DNA of 64,000 nucleotides, from positions 1,054,001 through 1,118,000 of the forward strand of contig NZ_AP026070.1 of NCBI RefSeq assembly GCF_024363255.1, given 5' to 3'. This document shows, piece after piece, positions 17,170 to 26,248 of the stretch. Made by a program: the position numbers and the translations under genes. This DNA comes from Shewanella sp. NFH-SH190041 (lineage in GTDB: Bacteria; Pseudomonadota; Gammaproteobacteria; Enterobacterales; Shewanellaceae). Within the stretch, counting starts at the first letter, position 1. Each line of letters opens with the position of its first letter. The notes under the pieces were generated by a model. The model worked only from the letters and a program-made list of their open reading frames with translations, ran no database searches and was not told where the DNA came from.

Positions 17170-20100
17170 TCAGTCATTTATTTCACTTTGTTGTAAAGCC
17201 GGAATGGCAGGAGCAAACGCTTGGCGCAGCAACAGACACTGTTGAATCCAAGTGATATGGGCACTGACAGCTTGATACAGGGGAGGCGGTAAAGGCTGGC
17301 GCTGCAGTTGCTGCAGTTGGTACAGCCCGAGATGACTGCAGTTCGCTGGTGTTAATCCTGCGGCAATATCCAGCGGTAAATTAACTTGGTCGGTTTGCGC
17401 TGATGCGTGTTTTGCGTTATGGCCGCTAAGAGCCGCTATACGCATATCACTGCTGGCGGCACTGAGTAACTGTTGCTCTGGTGGATACAGATTAGCCGCA
17501 ACGGCTTGCCGAAGTGATGGCGACATAGTTGACAGTTGGGCCAGTAGCTCACGCTTTATTTTGGCACTGGGGATGACGGCCTGTAATACCTTTTGTTGTT
17601 GCAGGCTAAGTGGGTGATCGCCATAGCGGCGAATAAGCTTGTCCACTGCGGGGTAGTCAAATCGTTTCAGTTGCTGCAGTACGGCAAAACGTTGTGCTGC
17701 AGACAAGCGTGGCAAGTGTTGACTGCCGACAGGGCGGGCTAACAGACTGGCCAGATGCGCCAGTTCTCCAGGTCGGTTTGCTAAGGTGATATAGGTATTG
17801 AGCCAGGCTTGTTGTAACTGGGGCTGAGCTGAGGTTTCCATCGCCCGCTGTAAGCAAAGTTCTGCTAATGCTGTCATCGCATGGGCAGCATCACTGCCAT
17901 GGTGGGGCTGGGTAGCCGCCAAGAGTTGATACAGGGTGGTGATTTGTCGAGTTAACAGGGCCGTTAAGGCGGGGTCGGTTATCTGTGGCGCATTGACCAG
18001 TAAGGCGGCTAGATAGTGTTTAGCCGGATAATGGCCATCGAGGACATTATGCCACAGGCTGCGCCATAGCTGTTGCGCGACCTTGGGATCACTAAACTGG
18101 CCTAAACGGTTAAAACTACGCCCGAGAGAATGTTTATCCGGTATGACACGGATATCACTATTATCGGTTAAATCCGGCCAGATAAAGTCTGGGCAGAGCC
18201 GGTTTTTGGCGGCCTGTACTTGGGTTTGCGCACCATTAAGTGCTACGTCTATGTGCCGATTGAGGTGAATGCCAGCTCTGTCTGTCACAAATAAGCCGAT
18301 AGACAAGGGCTGTCGGCGCAATGCTTGGTCGTTCTCTGGTTGCTGCGTGATGGTGAGTTTTGTGATTACGCCGCCCTCACATTGCAGCGATGCCTGGATA
18401 ATACTGCGCCCCTGACGGTAAACGGCATCTTGTAGCCAAGGGCGAATATCCCGGCTCGTTGCTTTTTTTGCCGCTTGGATAAAGTCAGTATTGCTACTGG
18501 TTTGCCCGGTACCGCGGGCAAGATAGTATTGCAGCGTCTGGTTTAGCCCTTGCGTACCAAGTTGCGATAACAAGTGTTTAAGCGCCATGGCCGGTGAGTG
18601 CTGCATCATGCTGCCGCTATCAGGCAGGGTATATGTTGGCATGACTGCCGTTTGCAATACCCAGTCGTTGTCAGTTTTTGTGTTGATGTCAGTATCAGAG
18701 GCTTTCTGGGCCTGGCTATTCATGTCCCTACTTGCCACGATAGCAGCGCTGTTATTGATGTTATTTGTGCTTGTGTTTGTACTTGTATTTGTGTCGATAT
18801 CAATCTTTAGCGCTTGGGCGGCATGCTGAGGGCGGTGCAGGTGGTTTTTATCTGAAGCGGGTTCCACCGCTTGCTGCGCCAGATTAAGGGCGAGCGCCTT
18901 GCTAAGCGGGGCATCGAGCCATTGGCTGTAGGCTCCGGTGGGGGTGGTTAGCTGTCCAAACCATTGACGTAACAATGCCGTATCTCGCTTGAGTAGTCCG
19001 TCGCGGTAGAGTCTGGTTGCATCAGTGTCAGGCCGGGCGTCTTTGGACGTGTTGTTAGCAGGCGCTGGCAGTGATAAAGCGCTGACCCCAGCTGTGGATA
19101 GGGTGCCAAGATGCCAGTTAGCCGGTAGCAATATTTGGTCGTATTTGCCAAAAGGTAAAGGCTGTTGCAAACGCATTTGTAGCTGCTGAATACGTTTGGC
19201 ACTTTGTTGCAGTAATAAGCGGTTCCAAGTGGGGGCTTCTGTGGGAACAGGCGCTTTTGGTGCCAGTGGGGGCGACGTTGTTAATCCGCTTTCTAAGCTT
19301 GAGTCAGTCTCAGGTTGTTTCGAGGTCGCTGTGGCATTGGTATTGGTAACCTCTGGCTCAGATATAACAGTGCTAGTTACATCAGCAGTTATTTGCTGCT
19401 GATGTAAAGCAGGTTTAGCTGTTGCTGGTATTGGCAATAATCGATGGGCATCACTTGCCGTGAGATATAGGCCCAATTGAGGCTGCGTATTCAGGGCACT
19501 GCGAACAAAGGGCCCAGTATAGAGGCTTAGTCCTGCTGGCGGCAGACTCGCAGCGCTGAAACTGTGGCACTGTTGTTGGAGCTGGGTCTGAGGCTGAGAC
19601 GTCATTTGAGATTGCGACTGGGGCGCGGAAAGTGAACAGGATGTTGGTGTGGAAATACTGATCACTTGCCAGTTAGCTGGCGCGGTAACATCCAGCTGAA
19701 AAGCGGCACGTAGCCCAGGGCTGTCAAATAAAGGTAAAAAGTTACCGGCTCCAGTGGGCCGAAATTTTGGATAGAGATAATGGTGCTGATCTCGGGGATC
19801 AGTGATGATATTTAGCCCCGGCTGCTGTTTACGGTAATGGCCTTTAAATAACAAGCTGACATTATTACTCCCTCGTGTCAGTAAGGCGGCAGGCAAAGTC
19901 AGTTGTCGGCCATCGTAATCCGGATACAGGGCTGCGCCATTAATACTGACTTGGCGAATTTGCATCTTGCCTAAGTCCAATTGTAGCGACTGCGGGGGGC
20001 GTTTTAGGTTAAAGCGAATTGTTGCCTTACCATCAAACCCGCTGGTACTGAGCGTTAGACGATAATGGTAGCGAATATCACTCAGTAACATTGCGCGCTG

Positions 20101-20307
20101 GCGAGCCTGTATCTGTATGGCGTCGGTGGCGGTTTTATCTGTTTCTTCTTTTTGCAGCTGGTGGCGATTATGCTGCAAAACCCCATTTTGTGTGGTTGGG
20201 GCGCAGCCAGATAGTAACAAGGTTGTCAGTAGCGCCAGCATAGCTGTTATGGCGGACACGTGAGGGTAAAAGAAGTAAGACAAAACAGAATAACGCAGTG
20301 ATGACAT
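17170..20307 (-). CDS. M1 aminopeptidase-like lipoprotein lacking the catalytic site
   Basis: A 1045-residue envelope lipoprotein (lipobox LLSGC near residue 35). The N-terminal beta domain (RYHYRLTLSTSGFDGKATI, later RPTGAGNFLPLFDSPGLRAAF) and the FGKYDQILLP block identify the M1 fold. The GAMEN motif is replaced by GTLST (about residue 400). The zinc helix reads TALLRQWFGQL (about 443-453), so both His and the Glu of HExxH are gone, and the downstream NExxA Glu is also missing. A long helical C-terminal domain is retained. Two low-complexity insertions, rich in Ser/Thr/Gln and in Thr/Asn/Asp, interrupt it. Probably a scaffold or binding protein. It precedes the META/TPR-free gap to mntH-side genes and lies directly after lpoB. 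Confidence 0.75.
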   Translation of the reverse strand: MSSLRYSVLSYFFYPHVSAITAMLALLTTLLLSGCAPTTQNGVLQHNRHQLQKEETDKTATDAIQIQARQRAMLLSDIRYHYRLTLSTSGFDGKATIRFNLKRPPQSLQLDLGKMQIRQVSINGAALYPDYDGRQLTLPAALLTRGSNNVSLLFKGHYRKQQPGLNIITDPRDQHHYLYPKFRPTGAGNFLPLFDSPGLRAAFQLDVTAPANWQVISISTPTSCSLSAPQSQSQMTSQPQTQLQQQCHSFSAASLPPAGLSLYTGPFVRSALNTQPQLGLYLTASDAHRLLPIPATAKPALHQQQITADVTSTVISEPEVTNTNATATSKQPETDSSLESGLTTSPPLAPKAPVPTEAPTWNRLLLQQSAKRIQQLQMRLQQPLPFGKYDQILLPANWHLGTLSTAGVSALSLPAPANNTSKDARPDTDATRLYRDGLLKRDTALLRQWFGQLTTPTGAYSQWLDAPLSKALALNLAQQAVEPASDKNHLHRPQHAAQALKIDIDTNTSTNTSTNNINNSAAIVASRDMNSQAQKASDTDINTKTDNDWVLQTAVMPTYTLPDSGSMMQHSPAMALKHLLSQLGTQGLNQTLQYYLARGTGQTSSNTDFIQAAKKATSRDIRPWLQDAVYRQGRSIIQASLQCEGGVITKLTITQQPENDQALRRQPLSIGLFVTDRAGIHLNRHIDVALNGAQTQVQAAKNRLCPDFIWPDLTDNSDIRVIPDKHSLGRSFNRLGQFSDPKVAQQLWRSLWHNVLDGHYPAKHYLAALLVNAPQITDPALTALLTRQITTLYQLLAATQPHHGSDAAHAMTALAELCLQRAMETSAQPQLQQAWLNTYITLANRPGELAHLASLLARPVGSQHLPRLSAAQRFAVLQQLKRFDYPAVDKLIRRYGDHPLSLQQQKVLQAVIPSAKIKRELLAQLSTMSPSLRQAVAANLYPPEQQLLSAASSDMRIAALSGHNAKHASAQTDQVNLPLDIAAGLTPANCSHLGLYQLQQLQRQPLPPPLYQAVSAHITWIQQCLLLRQAFAPAIPALQQSEIND
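18764..18793 (-). repeat. hexanucleotide tandem repeat inside the M1-like gene
   Basis: Five 6-bp units alternate TTTGTR and CTTGTR, encoding a Thr-Asn-Thr-Ser run near residues 505-515 of the lipoprotein. The unit is a multiple of three, so changes in copy number would keep the frame. Confidence 0.7.
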
Positions 20308-20370
20308 AGAGATATAGCCGGCCGGGTAGGCTTACCGGGGTTTTAAACCCGGTAAGAAAATGCAGTGAGA

Positions 20371-20961
20371 TTATAGCCCGAGGAAGGCTTTGGATTTGAC
20401 TTTACGGATCTCTTTTTCGTCTGACCATTCGATCAATCCGGTATCGAGATCCATCAGTCGCATGGTCATTTTGTAATACACATCCTTGGTGCCGCCAGCT
20501 TGTTTAACAATGCTGGATAGATTGCCATACAGCATATATTGTGCCCCGATTTGGCGGCCGAAGCGAATCGCAGTGGAAGGATCGACCATGCCGGAATTGT
20601 GCTGATAATCCAGTTGCTTGCGCACAGCATCAACGCGGGTCATATCGATAAAGCGGAATTTGCCGGAACGTAATAGTTTGGTGCTGATGGAATCCGTTAC
20701 TGACTCAGTATCAATGTGCTCAGAGGTTTTGTTTTTAATACCGTCAACAAAGATGACAGGTCGCTGGGCACTGAGGCTCTGTACCGGTGGAAATTCCAAC
20801 ATACTGTCAACCATTTTGGCCGTAATGGCTTGCAGATCGGCTGAGCCGAAGTGTTCGTTGACTGTCTCGACCTCGTTGGCATCTCCGTATTCCACTTTAG
20901 ACTGACAGGCGGTAAGTCCGATGACCGCGGTCAAGACAAAAATCAGTTTAGCGTGTTTCAT
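20371..20961 (-). CDS. lpoB: penicillin-binding protein activator LpoB
   Basis: A 196-residue outer-membrane lipoprotein (signal MKHAKLIFVLTAVIGLTAC). In enterobacteria LpoB reaches through the periplasm to stimulate PBP1b. Characteristic blocks are RPVIFVDGIKNKTSEHIDTE, LLRSGKFRFID, RFGRQIGAQYMLYGNLSS and LMDLDTGLIEWSDEKEIRK. The linker before the folded domain is short. It lies between a TPR lipoprotein gene 23 bp upstream and the M1-like lipoprotein gene 63 bp downstream, all on the minus strand, so the three are probably one operon. Confidence 0.9.
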   Translation of the reverse strand: MKHAKLIFVLTAVIGLTACQSKVEYGDANEVETVNEHFGSADLQAITAKMVDSMLEFPPVQSLSAQRPVIFVDGIKNKTSEHIDTESVTDSISTKLLRSGKFRFIDMTRVDAVRKQLDYQHNSGMVDPSTAIRFGRQIGAQYMLYGNLSSIVKQAGGTKDVYYKMTMRLMDLDTGLIEWSDEKEIRKVKSKAFLGL

Positions 20962-20984
20962 TTTTGTTTTCCGTTAATTAACAA

Positions 20985-22370
20985 TCAGATGATTATTGAA
21001 TAAAAATGGGTGTAATTGCCAGTGTTCATCGCCCAGACCAAGGTGGTTTTCCCCGGACTGACAGTAATGGTCTGTGCCTGTTGTCGGGTAAATTGCACTT
21101 GGTACTGTCCCGGAGGTAAAGATTGCTCAGCAATACCCACTTGTCTTGGCAAACTGAGCCAACTGCGGCGGTCCGCCTGCTCCGAGACGAGGTTAGCAAT
21201 TTGACTTGCCACAGCCAATAAATCGGTTTGCCGGGCAGATTGTTGATTGATTTGTGCTTTAGCATAGGCCCGTGAGGCTTGGCGCAGCCAAATAGCGGGC
21301 AGTTGTTCCCGTAAGGCTGTTATTGCCAATGGCGCCAGATCCACCAGTGGTGCGAGCACTAACGGTTGAGGTAATCCGCTCACCTGTGGTAAAGGGGCTG
21401 GAGTCAAAGGTGTGGCATAGGTAGGCAGAGCAATACTTTGCCAGTAGTTATCCACCCTAAAAGGAACAGTAAAGGCTTGCTTAGCCGGGATAAATCCTTG
21501 CTCGTACAGCATGATCAGATGACCATTTTTATGTCGGGGCGGTTGGTGTTGAAGATAGTTTGCCGCTGTTGGCCACAGAGATTGCCACTGGCGGTACTCT
21601 GGCATTCCCAATTGTTGCGCCAGTTGCAGTAATGCCCGCTGTAAAAAGGCATTATCCGGTGAGAGTCTGATGGCCTTGCGATAGTCGATAAAGGCATCAT
21701 TGGGTTGGTTGGCCAGCGCATAGATAAGTCCTGTTAGGGTATAGCTATAGGCATTAAGTAAATTATTGCGCTCATCGCTGGCCTCAGTCAGTCGGGCAAG
21801 CTGGGCATTAACCTGGCCATTATTTATATCCTGCGCTGGTTGAGAATTGGCATACCGTTCGGCGGTCAGTGCTTGCAACTCTCCTGCGCGACGCACTTCC
21901 ACTAAGGCGCCAGGCATATCCTTGTCAAAGAGATAATTTAACGCTTGATACTGGTGCAGCATAATGCGTTCAAATGGATTGCCGTGGTAGGGAATGGCGT
22001 TGTCGTTGAGCAATACTGCACCTGAATTTGCCCCCAGCGCAGAGAGGCTGATATAGGCCCTACCATCCTCACGTTGGTAATCAGCAATCGCCTGATTAAA
22101 GAGACGCTTGCTATGTTGAAAATCACCAGCGATTTGAACGCTGCGACCTGCCTCCTGCGCATAAAGCAGCGCATCATTACCATTGAGACCCGCACTTAGG
22201 CGTGGCACAGCCTGTTGTGGTGCAGGGCTGTCTAATAAGGGGCGAATATCGGCCATCTGGCGAGGATAACTGGTAAACAGACTGCTCCCCGCACAACCAG
22301 ATAAAAATATTGTGGTCAGTAAGAAGAAAAACCAGAAAGAAAAGCCGAATAAATGGTGGTGTCTGCGCAT
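20985..22370 (-). CDS. TPR-containing lipoprotein (COG3014-like)
   Basis: A 461-residue predicted lipoprotein. The ATG at 22370 is chosen because AAGGA lies 4-5 nt upstream; a longer frame exists. The signal ends in LSGC at about residue 27. TPR-like helices occupy the middle (ALLYAQEAGRSVQIAGDFQHSK; LTGLIYALANQPNDAFIDYRKAI). A C-terminal beta region with LPPGQYQVQF ends the protein. Homologues of this type accompany lpoB in marine gammaproteobacteria. It is 23 bp upstream of lpoB, suggesting a partner in envelope or peptidoglycan control, which is inference. Confidence 0.78.
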   Translation of the reverse strand: MRRHHHLFGFSFWFFFLLTTIFLSGCAGSSLFTSYPRQMADIRPLLDSPAPQQAVPRLSAGLNGNDALLYAQEAGRSVQIAGDFQHSKRLFNQAIADYQREDGRAYISLSALGANSGAVLLNDNAIPYHGNPFERIMLHQYQALNYLFDKDMPGALVEVRRAGELQALTAERYANSQPAQDINNGQVNAQLARLTEASDERNNLLNAYSYTLTGLIYALANQPNDAFIDYRKAIRLSPDNAFLQRALLQLAQQLGMPEYRQWQSLWPTAANYLQHQPPRHKNGHLIMLYEQGFIPAKQAFTVPFRVDNYWQSIALPTYATPLTPAPLPQVSGLPQPLVLAPLVDLAPLAITALREQLPAIWLRQASRAYAKAQINQQSARQTDLLAVASQIANLVSEQADRRSWLSLPRQVGIAEQSLPPGQYQVQFTRQQAQTITVSPGKTTLVWAMNTGNYTHFYSIII

Positions 22371-22432
22371 GGGGTCCTTATGCGTTACTTCTGTCCTCAA
22401 TCCGGCCAATATAATGGTTTTTAACCTTGGGG

Positions 22433-22648
22433 TTAATAGTGAGGAGGGGGTGTTTCTTCTGCTTGGGTGGCAATATTGCTTGGTTCCATCGCCAACAGTT
22501 TATCGACAATCAGCTGCATCTGGTATTGCTGCCGCGCAACCAAGTCATTGAGTTTAATCACTTCCTGATTCAGTTCTTCAATGGTGGCATCCTGGAAGGC
22601 AATTTTGGTTTCCAGCTCATCAATTTGGGATTGTAATGCGTTATTCAT
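22433..22648 (-). CDS. slyX: SlyX family protein
   Basis: A 71-residue, mostly coiled-coil protein ([36 protein letters not shown]) with the acidic, Pro-rich C-terminal end ETPPPHY typical of SlyX. Its molecular role is not known. It follows the WD40-like lipoprotein gene after 3 bp, so they are co-transcribed. The slyX-fkpA neighbourhood is conserved with enterobacteria. Confidence 0.9.
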   Translation of the reverse strand: MNNALQSQIDELETKIAFQDATIEELNQEVIKLNDLVARQQYQMQLIVDKLLAMEPSNIATQAEETPPPHY

Positions 22649-22651
22649 CCT

Positions 22652-23611
22652 TTACCTCTTCGCGGATGGCAGCGGCCAAGTTTCCAGCAAGCCATTGCTG
22701 CTGATGCTGATAACTCGGTCCGGGGCAGATTTGGCAACAGAGTATACAACGGCGCTATTGATTTGCCCCCTTTTCGTTACCTTCGCCTGCCAACTGGCCA
22801 CTTTTTTACCATTTTGACTATGCCAGAGGATGATTTCCCGGCTCGGTGTCCCGGTTAACAGTCGGGCGCCATCATCAATAAAGCGGGCGCAGGAGAAGAT
22901 TTGTTGTCGCACCGGAATGTGCAGTTGACTGATCGTATGGCCGGAGCGGTTATCGATAATCAGGGCCGTATTCATGCTGTTGGCGGCAAAACTAAAGTGG
23001 GCATTGTTGCTGATGGCAAGGCGACTGATGCGAGAGCCAAGTTGCCAGGTGTGTAATGCTTGGCTGGTATCCGTTTGCCAAAGCCATACCTGACCATCTT
23101 GACTACCACTGAGAGCGAGACGGCCATCGGGGCTGAGCGCAACGGCGCTGATGCTATCACTGTGACGGTTGAAAGTGCGAAATGCCTTTTGTCCCGGTGT
23201 GATAAACAGGACCTGGCCATCGGGTAATCCGGTTAACAAGCTACCGTTGTTGGCGAGGGATAAGGTCTGTGATCTGGCTGGTAAGATCCACTGTTCAACC
23301 ATGCGCCGATCATCCAATTGCCATAGTGTGATGTTATTGCGACTTATGCCTGCGCCATACTGGCCATTGGCAGAAATGCTGACATTTAGGGCGGCTGCTT
23401 TAGGCGCACTGAGGGAGGAGGCTACGGTACGGGATAATAATTGGGATTGCAGTGATATGCCCTTTGCTGTGCTGAGGAGTGCTTGAGTACCGTTATCGTT
23501 GAGGCTGGCAGCATAAAGTGGCTGACTGGTTAACGATACGCTGTTGATCGATGAGGGGCGGCAGGCAGTCAGTGCCAGCGTTGAAAAAAGCATCAGTTGT
23601 AACATTTTCAT
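22652..23611 (-). CDS. WD40-repeat-like lipoprotein
   Basis: A 319-residue lipoprotein (signal MKMLQLMLFSTLALTAC). I start at the ATG at 23611 because GGAGG sits 6 nt upstream; the longer frame lacks this. The rest is a beta-propeller of WD40-like blades, clearest at HSDSISAVALSPDGRLALSG with SQDGQVWLWQTD and at RFIDDGARLLTGTPSREIILWH. Likely a periplasmic or outer-membrane scaffold of unknown partner. It is immediately upstream of slyX and divergent from the fkpA-like gene. Confidence 0.8.
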   Translation of the reverse strand: MKMLQLMLFSTLALTACRPSSINSVSLTSQPLYAASLNDNGTQALLSTAKGISLQSQLLSRTVASSLSAPKAAALNVSISANGQYGAGISRNNITLWQLDDRRMVEQWILPARSQTLSLANNGSLLTGLPDGQVLFITPGQKAFRTFNRHSDSISAVALSPDGRLALSGSQDGQVWLWQTDTSQALHTWQLGSRISRLAISNNAHFSFAANSMNTALIIDNRSGHTISQLHIPVRQQIFSCARFIDDGARLLTGTPSREIILWHSQNGKKVASWQAKVTKRGQINSAVVYSVAKSAPDRVISISSNGLLETWPLPSAKR

Positions 23612-23843
23612 CTTTGCCTCCGAACTTTCACGAAATCCCGCGGTCAGTGGATAGCGGCCGCAGAAAAAGTGCGGCATGATGAACAGAATGTCATTGGTAT
23701 AACAGGGTTAACTAGTATAAAGTGACATCCGGTTGTGTCAGGTCAAAATGCTGTTGGTATGGACGCCACTTACGTATTTTGAGGTGGCATGCACACCCTA
23801 TTATTGATTATTTTAACGGCAAACGGATGCTGAGGAAGCGTTA

Positions 23844-24650
23844 ATGAAAGCGATTTATAAATTATCACTGGTTGCTCTGGCGGTAGTTGGATTGGCAGGC
23901 TGTAATCAGGAGAAGGCAGAAGCACAGCAGGCTCAAGCACCTGCGGCTCAAGTGCAGACTGGCGCACAACAAAAAGGCGCATTGGCAACCCAGGAGCAGA
24001 AAGAATCATACAGCATCGGTGCTTCGCTGGGTGACTATATGGCCAACTATATTGCCGAGCAGGAATCTCTGGGCATGCCAGTTGACAAAAAACTAATTGT
24101 TCAAGGCTTTACCGATGGTTTGGCCCAGGAACTGCTGCTGAACAAAGATGAAATGCAATCTGTGCTGCAGAATATGGATAAAACCCTGAACGAGAAGCGT
24201 ATGGCTCAGGCTCAGGAGTTGGCGAAAAAGACCATGGATGAAGGTAAAAAATTCATGGCAGAAAATGCCCAAAAACCTGGCGTAAAAACCACTAAATCAG
24301 GTCTACAGTATCAGGTAATCACTGAAGGTAAAGGGCCTAAGCCAAAAGCAACCGATACCGTGATTGTTGATTATAGCGGGACTTTGGTTGATGGCACCGA
24401 GTTTGATAGCTCTTACAAGCGTGGCGAGAGCATCACTTTCCCATTGGATCGCGTTATCCCAGGCTGGACTGAGGGCCTGCAGCTGATGCCTGTGGGTTCT
24501 AAGTTTAAGTTTGTGATTCCACCAAAACTGGCTTATGGCGACCGTGATACCGGCTCTATTCCTGCCAACTCAACACTGGTATTTGAAGTTGAGCTGAAAG
24601 GGATTGAACCTGCTCACCATGCTGATGCAGCTAAACCAGCCACAAAATAA
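23844..24650 (+). CDS. fkpA: FKBP-type peptidyl-prolyl isomerase, FkpA/Mip type lipoprotein
   Basis: A 268-residue periplasmic proline isomerase and chaperone. The signal ends with LAGC, so it is probably a lipoprotein, unlike E. coli FkpA. A Gln/Ala-rich linker and a helical dimerisation domain (SYSIGASLGDYMANYI to EGKKFMAENAQK) precede the C-terminal FKBP domain, which shows VDYSGTLVDGTEFDSSY, IPGWTEGLQLMPVGSK and LAYGDR. Slightly over usual length. Divergent from slyX, a conserved arrangement, and followed by a strong terminator. Confidence 0.9.
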   Translation: MKAIYKLSLVALAVVGLAGCNQEKAEAQQAQAPAAQVQTGAQQKGALATQEQKESYSIGASLGDYMANYIAEQESLGMPVDKKLIVQGFTDGLAQELLLNKDEMQSVLQNMDKTLNEKRMAQAQELAKKTMDEGKKFMAENAQKPGVKTTKSGLQYQVITEGKGPKPKATDTVIVDYSGTLVDGTEFDSSYKRGESITFPLDRVIPGWTEGLQLMPVGSKFKFVIPPKLAYGDRDTGSIPANSTLVFEVELKGIEPAHHADAAKPATK

Positions 24651-24666
24651 AAGCTGAGTTGTGATC

Positions 24667-24697
24667 AAAAAAGGCGCTGAAAGCGCCTTTTTTTGTG
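24667..24697. terminator. bidirectional intrinsic terminator
   Basis: AAAAAAGGCGCT (24667-24678) pairs with AGCGCCTTTTTT (24682-24693) around GAA. It lies between convergent fkpA and zntB. Confidence 0.9.
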
Positions 24698-24711
24698 GGG
24701 GCTTAACACCA

Positions 24712-25686
24712 TTAACGTCGTAACCAACGGAAGCGGTACAACAATAAAATTTGTATCAGCAGTAATCCACCGAGCCCGAGACAGAAATAGGCGAATGCTT
24801 TGGGATCGTTGACGCCAGGAATACCGCCGATATTGACACCCAGCAGCCCGGTAAGAAATCCCAGTGGCAGAAAAATACTGGTGATAAGCGACAGTAGATA
24901 CAATCGCTGATTAAGTTGCTCTGTTTGTCGGCTAGCCAGCTCTTCATGGGTGACAATTGCCCGATCCCGAATCGCATCTAAATCTTCAATCACCCGCTGC
25001 AGCGTACTGTAGATTTCATGCATATGTATTTTTTCCTCTGCTGACATCAAGCAGGGGGTGTCGACTACCTTCATAAAGGCTTCTTTCTGTGGCAATAGAT
25101 GTCGACGTAAGGCGATGGCTCGTCGTCTCAACTCAGCTAGCCCAGATCTGGCTTGGGACGGCGTATCATGCTGTAGCACCATGTCTTCTAGATCTGCTAA
25201 TTGATCTTCTAATGCATCAATCAGTTCAAGTTTGTTGAGCGTTAGGCGGCGACACAATTCTAAGACGAAACTCCCCGGTTTGGTGGGGCCTTGCCCTTTG
25301 ATAAGGAGATTGGCCATATCGCCAATAGCATTAAGTTGCCGATCGCTGGTGGTGATGATGCGATGGTTATCAGCGTAGATGCGCAGGGCGATCATGTCTT
25401 GGGCTGGACTTTCCTGTTCCAGATTAATACTGCTTAAAGTCATCATCAGTCGTTCTGGGGAAATATCCACCCGGGGACGCGGGGTTGGTGTCAGAAGAGC
25501 CTGTACATCGAGTTGTGGTAAATCTGCATTATTCACCCATTGACGGGCGATGGGATTTTGGTAATTCATATGCAGCCAGAGAATTCCCTGGCCAGGTTGC
25601 CATTGTTGCACCTGCTCTTCAGTCAGTTCCGTTACTGTGCCCTGCTGTGTATCCAAGAGTAAACTGAGTAAAAAGCCGTTTGGCAT
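24712..25686 (-). CDS. zntB: CorA-family zinc transporter ZntB
   Basis: A 324-residue two-helix membrane transporter. A large cytoplasmic domain (WLHMNYQNP; LTPTPRPRVDISPERLMMTL) is followed by helices carrying GLLGVNIGGIPG. The GVN in place of the CorA GMN motif is the mark of ZntB, a zinc uptake or efflux protein. I use the ATG at 25686; a longer frame would need a TTG start. It ends close to a shared terminator with fkpA. Confidence 0.88.
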   Translation of the reverse strand: MPNGFLLSLLLDTQQGTVTELTEEQVQQWQPGQGILWLHMNYQNPIARQWVNNADLPQLDVQALLTPTPRPRVDISPERLMMTLSSINLEQESPAQDMIALRIYADNHRIITTSDRQLNAIGDMANLLIKGQGPTKPGSFVLELCRRLTLNKLELIDALEDQLADLEDMVLQHDTPSQARSGLAELRRRAIALRRHLLPQKEAFMKVVDTPCLMSAEEKIHMHEIYSTLQRVIEDLDAIRDRAIVTHEELASRQTEQLNQRLYLLSLITSIFLPLGFLTGLLGVNIGGIPGVNDPKAFAYFCLGLGGLLLIQILLLYRFRWLRR

Positions 25687-25830
25687 AGCTATCTCACTGT
25701 CATTATAAAGTTTGTTAGGGTAACGCCCCAACTTAGTCTCTTTCAAGAAAATCTTATGTTGCTCACCGTAGGCGGCGCGGTAGGGTTACGGTAGAATTGC
25801 AACAATCAGCTAACTGTAGAGAGATAACCG

Positions 25831-26202
25831 ATGGAATATGAGTTTCGCCGTAATTCCCTTGATGGCACCGTGCTGGCTCTGTTCAGTATGGATCATGAAG
25901 TGATCGGCCGCTGGCTGACTGAAGAGTTGGGACAGAACACGACTGCGATTGCTGAGCTGCTGGATGTGATTGCCGCGTTACAACAGAATCGGCGCAGCCA
26001 GTTTCGACTGGTTGGGCGGGATTTGACCTTGGAGTTGGATACTGAGCAGGCTTGGATCCGGGCCAATGTGCTGGGATATGAACAGGATTTCGAGTTAGAA
26101 GAGGCGATGTCGCTGTATGACTGTGAGTCTGAAGCGGGATGTGGCCTAGAGGATTTTGAGCAGGTACTGCTTAGCTGGCAAGATTTTTTGGCAGGCCGTT
26201 AA
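25831..26202 (+). CDS. yacL: UPF0231 family protein YacL
   Basis: A 123-residue acidic cytosolic protein. MEYEFRRNSLDGTVLALFSMDHEVIGRWLTEEL at the start (given here only as its general pattern) and the later ANVLGYEQDFELEEAM and CGLEDFEQVLLSW segments match the E. coli YacL family. Its function is unknown. It is monocistronic, with GAGA-rich leader, and ends before a GC-rich hairpin. Confidence 0.85.
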   Translation: MEYEFRRNSLDGTVLALFSMDHEVIGRWLTEELGQNTTAIAELLDVIAALQQNRRSQFRLVGRDLTLELDTEQAWIRANVLGYEQDFELEEAMSLYDCESEAGCGLEDFEQVLLSWQDFLAGR

Positions 26203-26208
26203 TAGAGA

Positions 26209-26227
26209 GGGCCGCAAGGAGCGGCCC
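26209..26227. terminator. GC-rich hairpin, probable yacL terminator
   Basis: GGGCCGC (26209-26215) pairs with GCGGCCC (26221-26227). A T-run follows only about 10 nt later, so strength is uncertain. Confidence 0.5.
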
Positions 26228-26248
26228 TGTTATGTTGAATTTTTTTGA

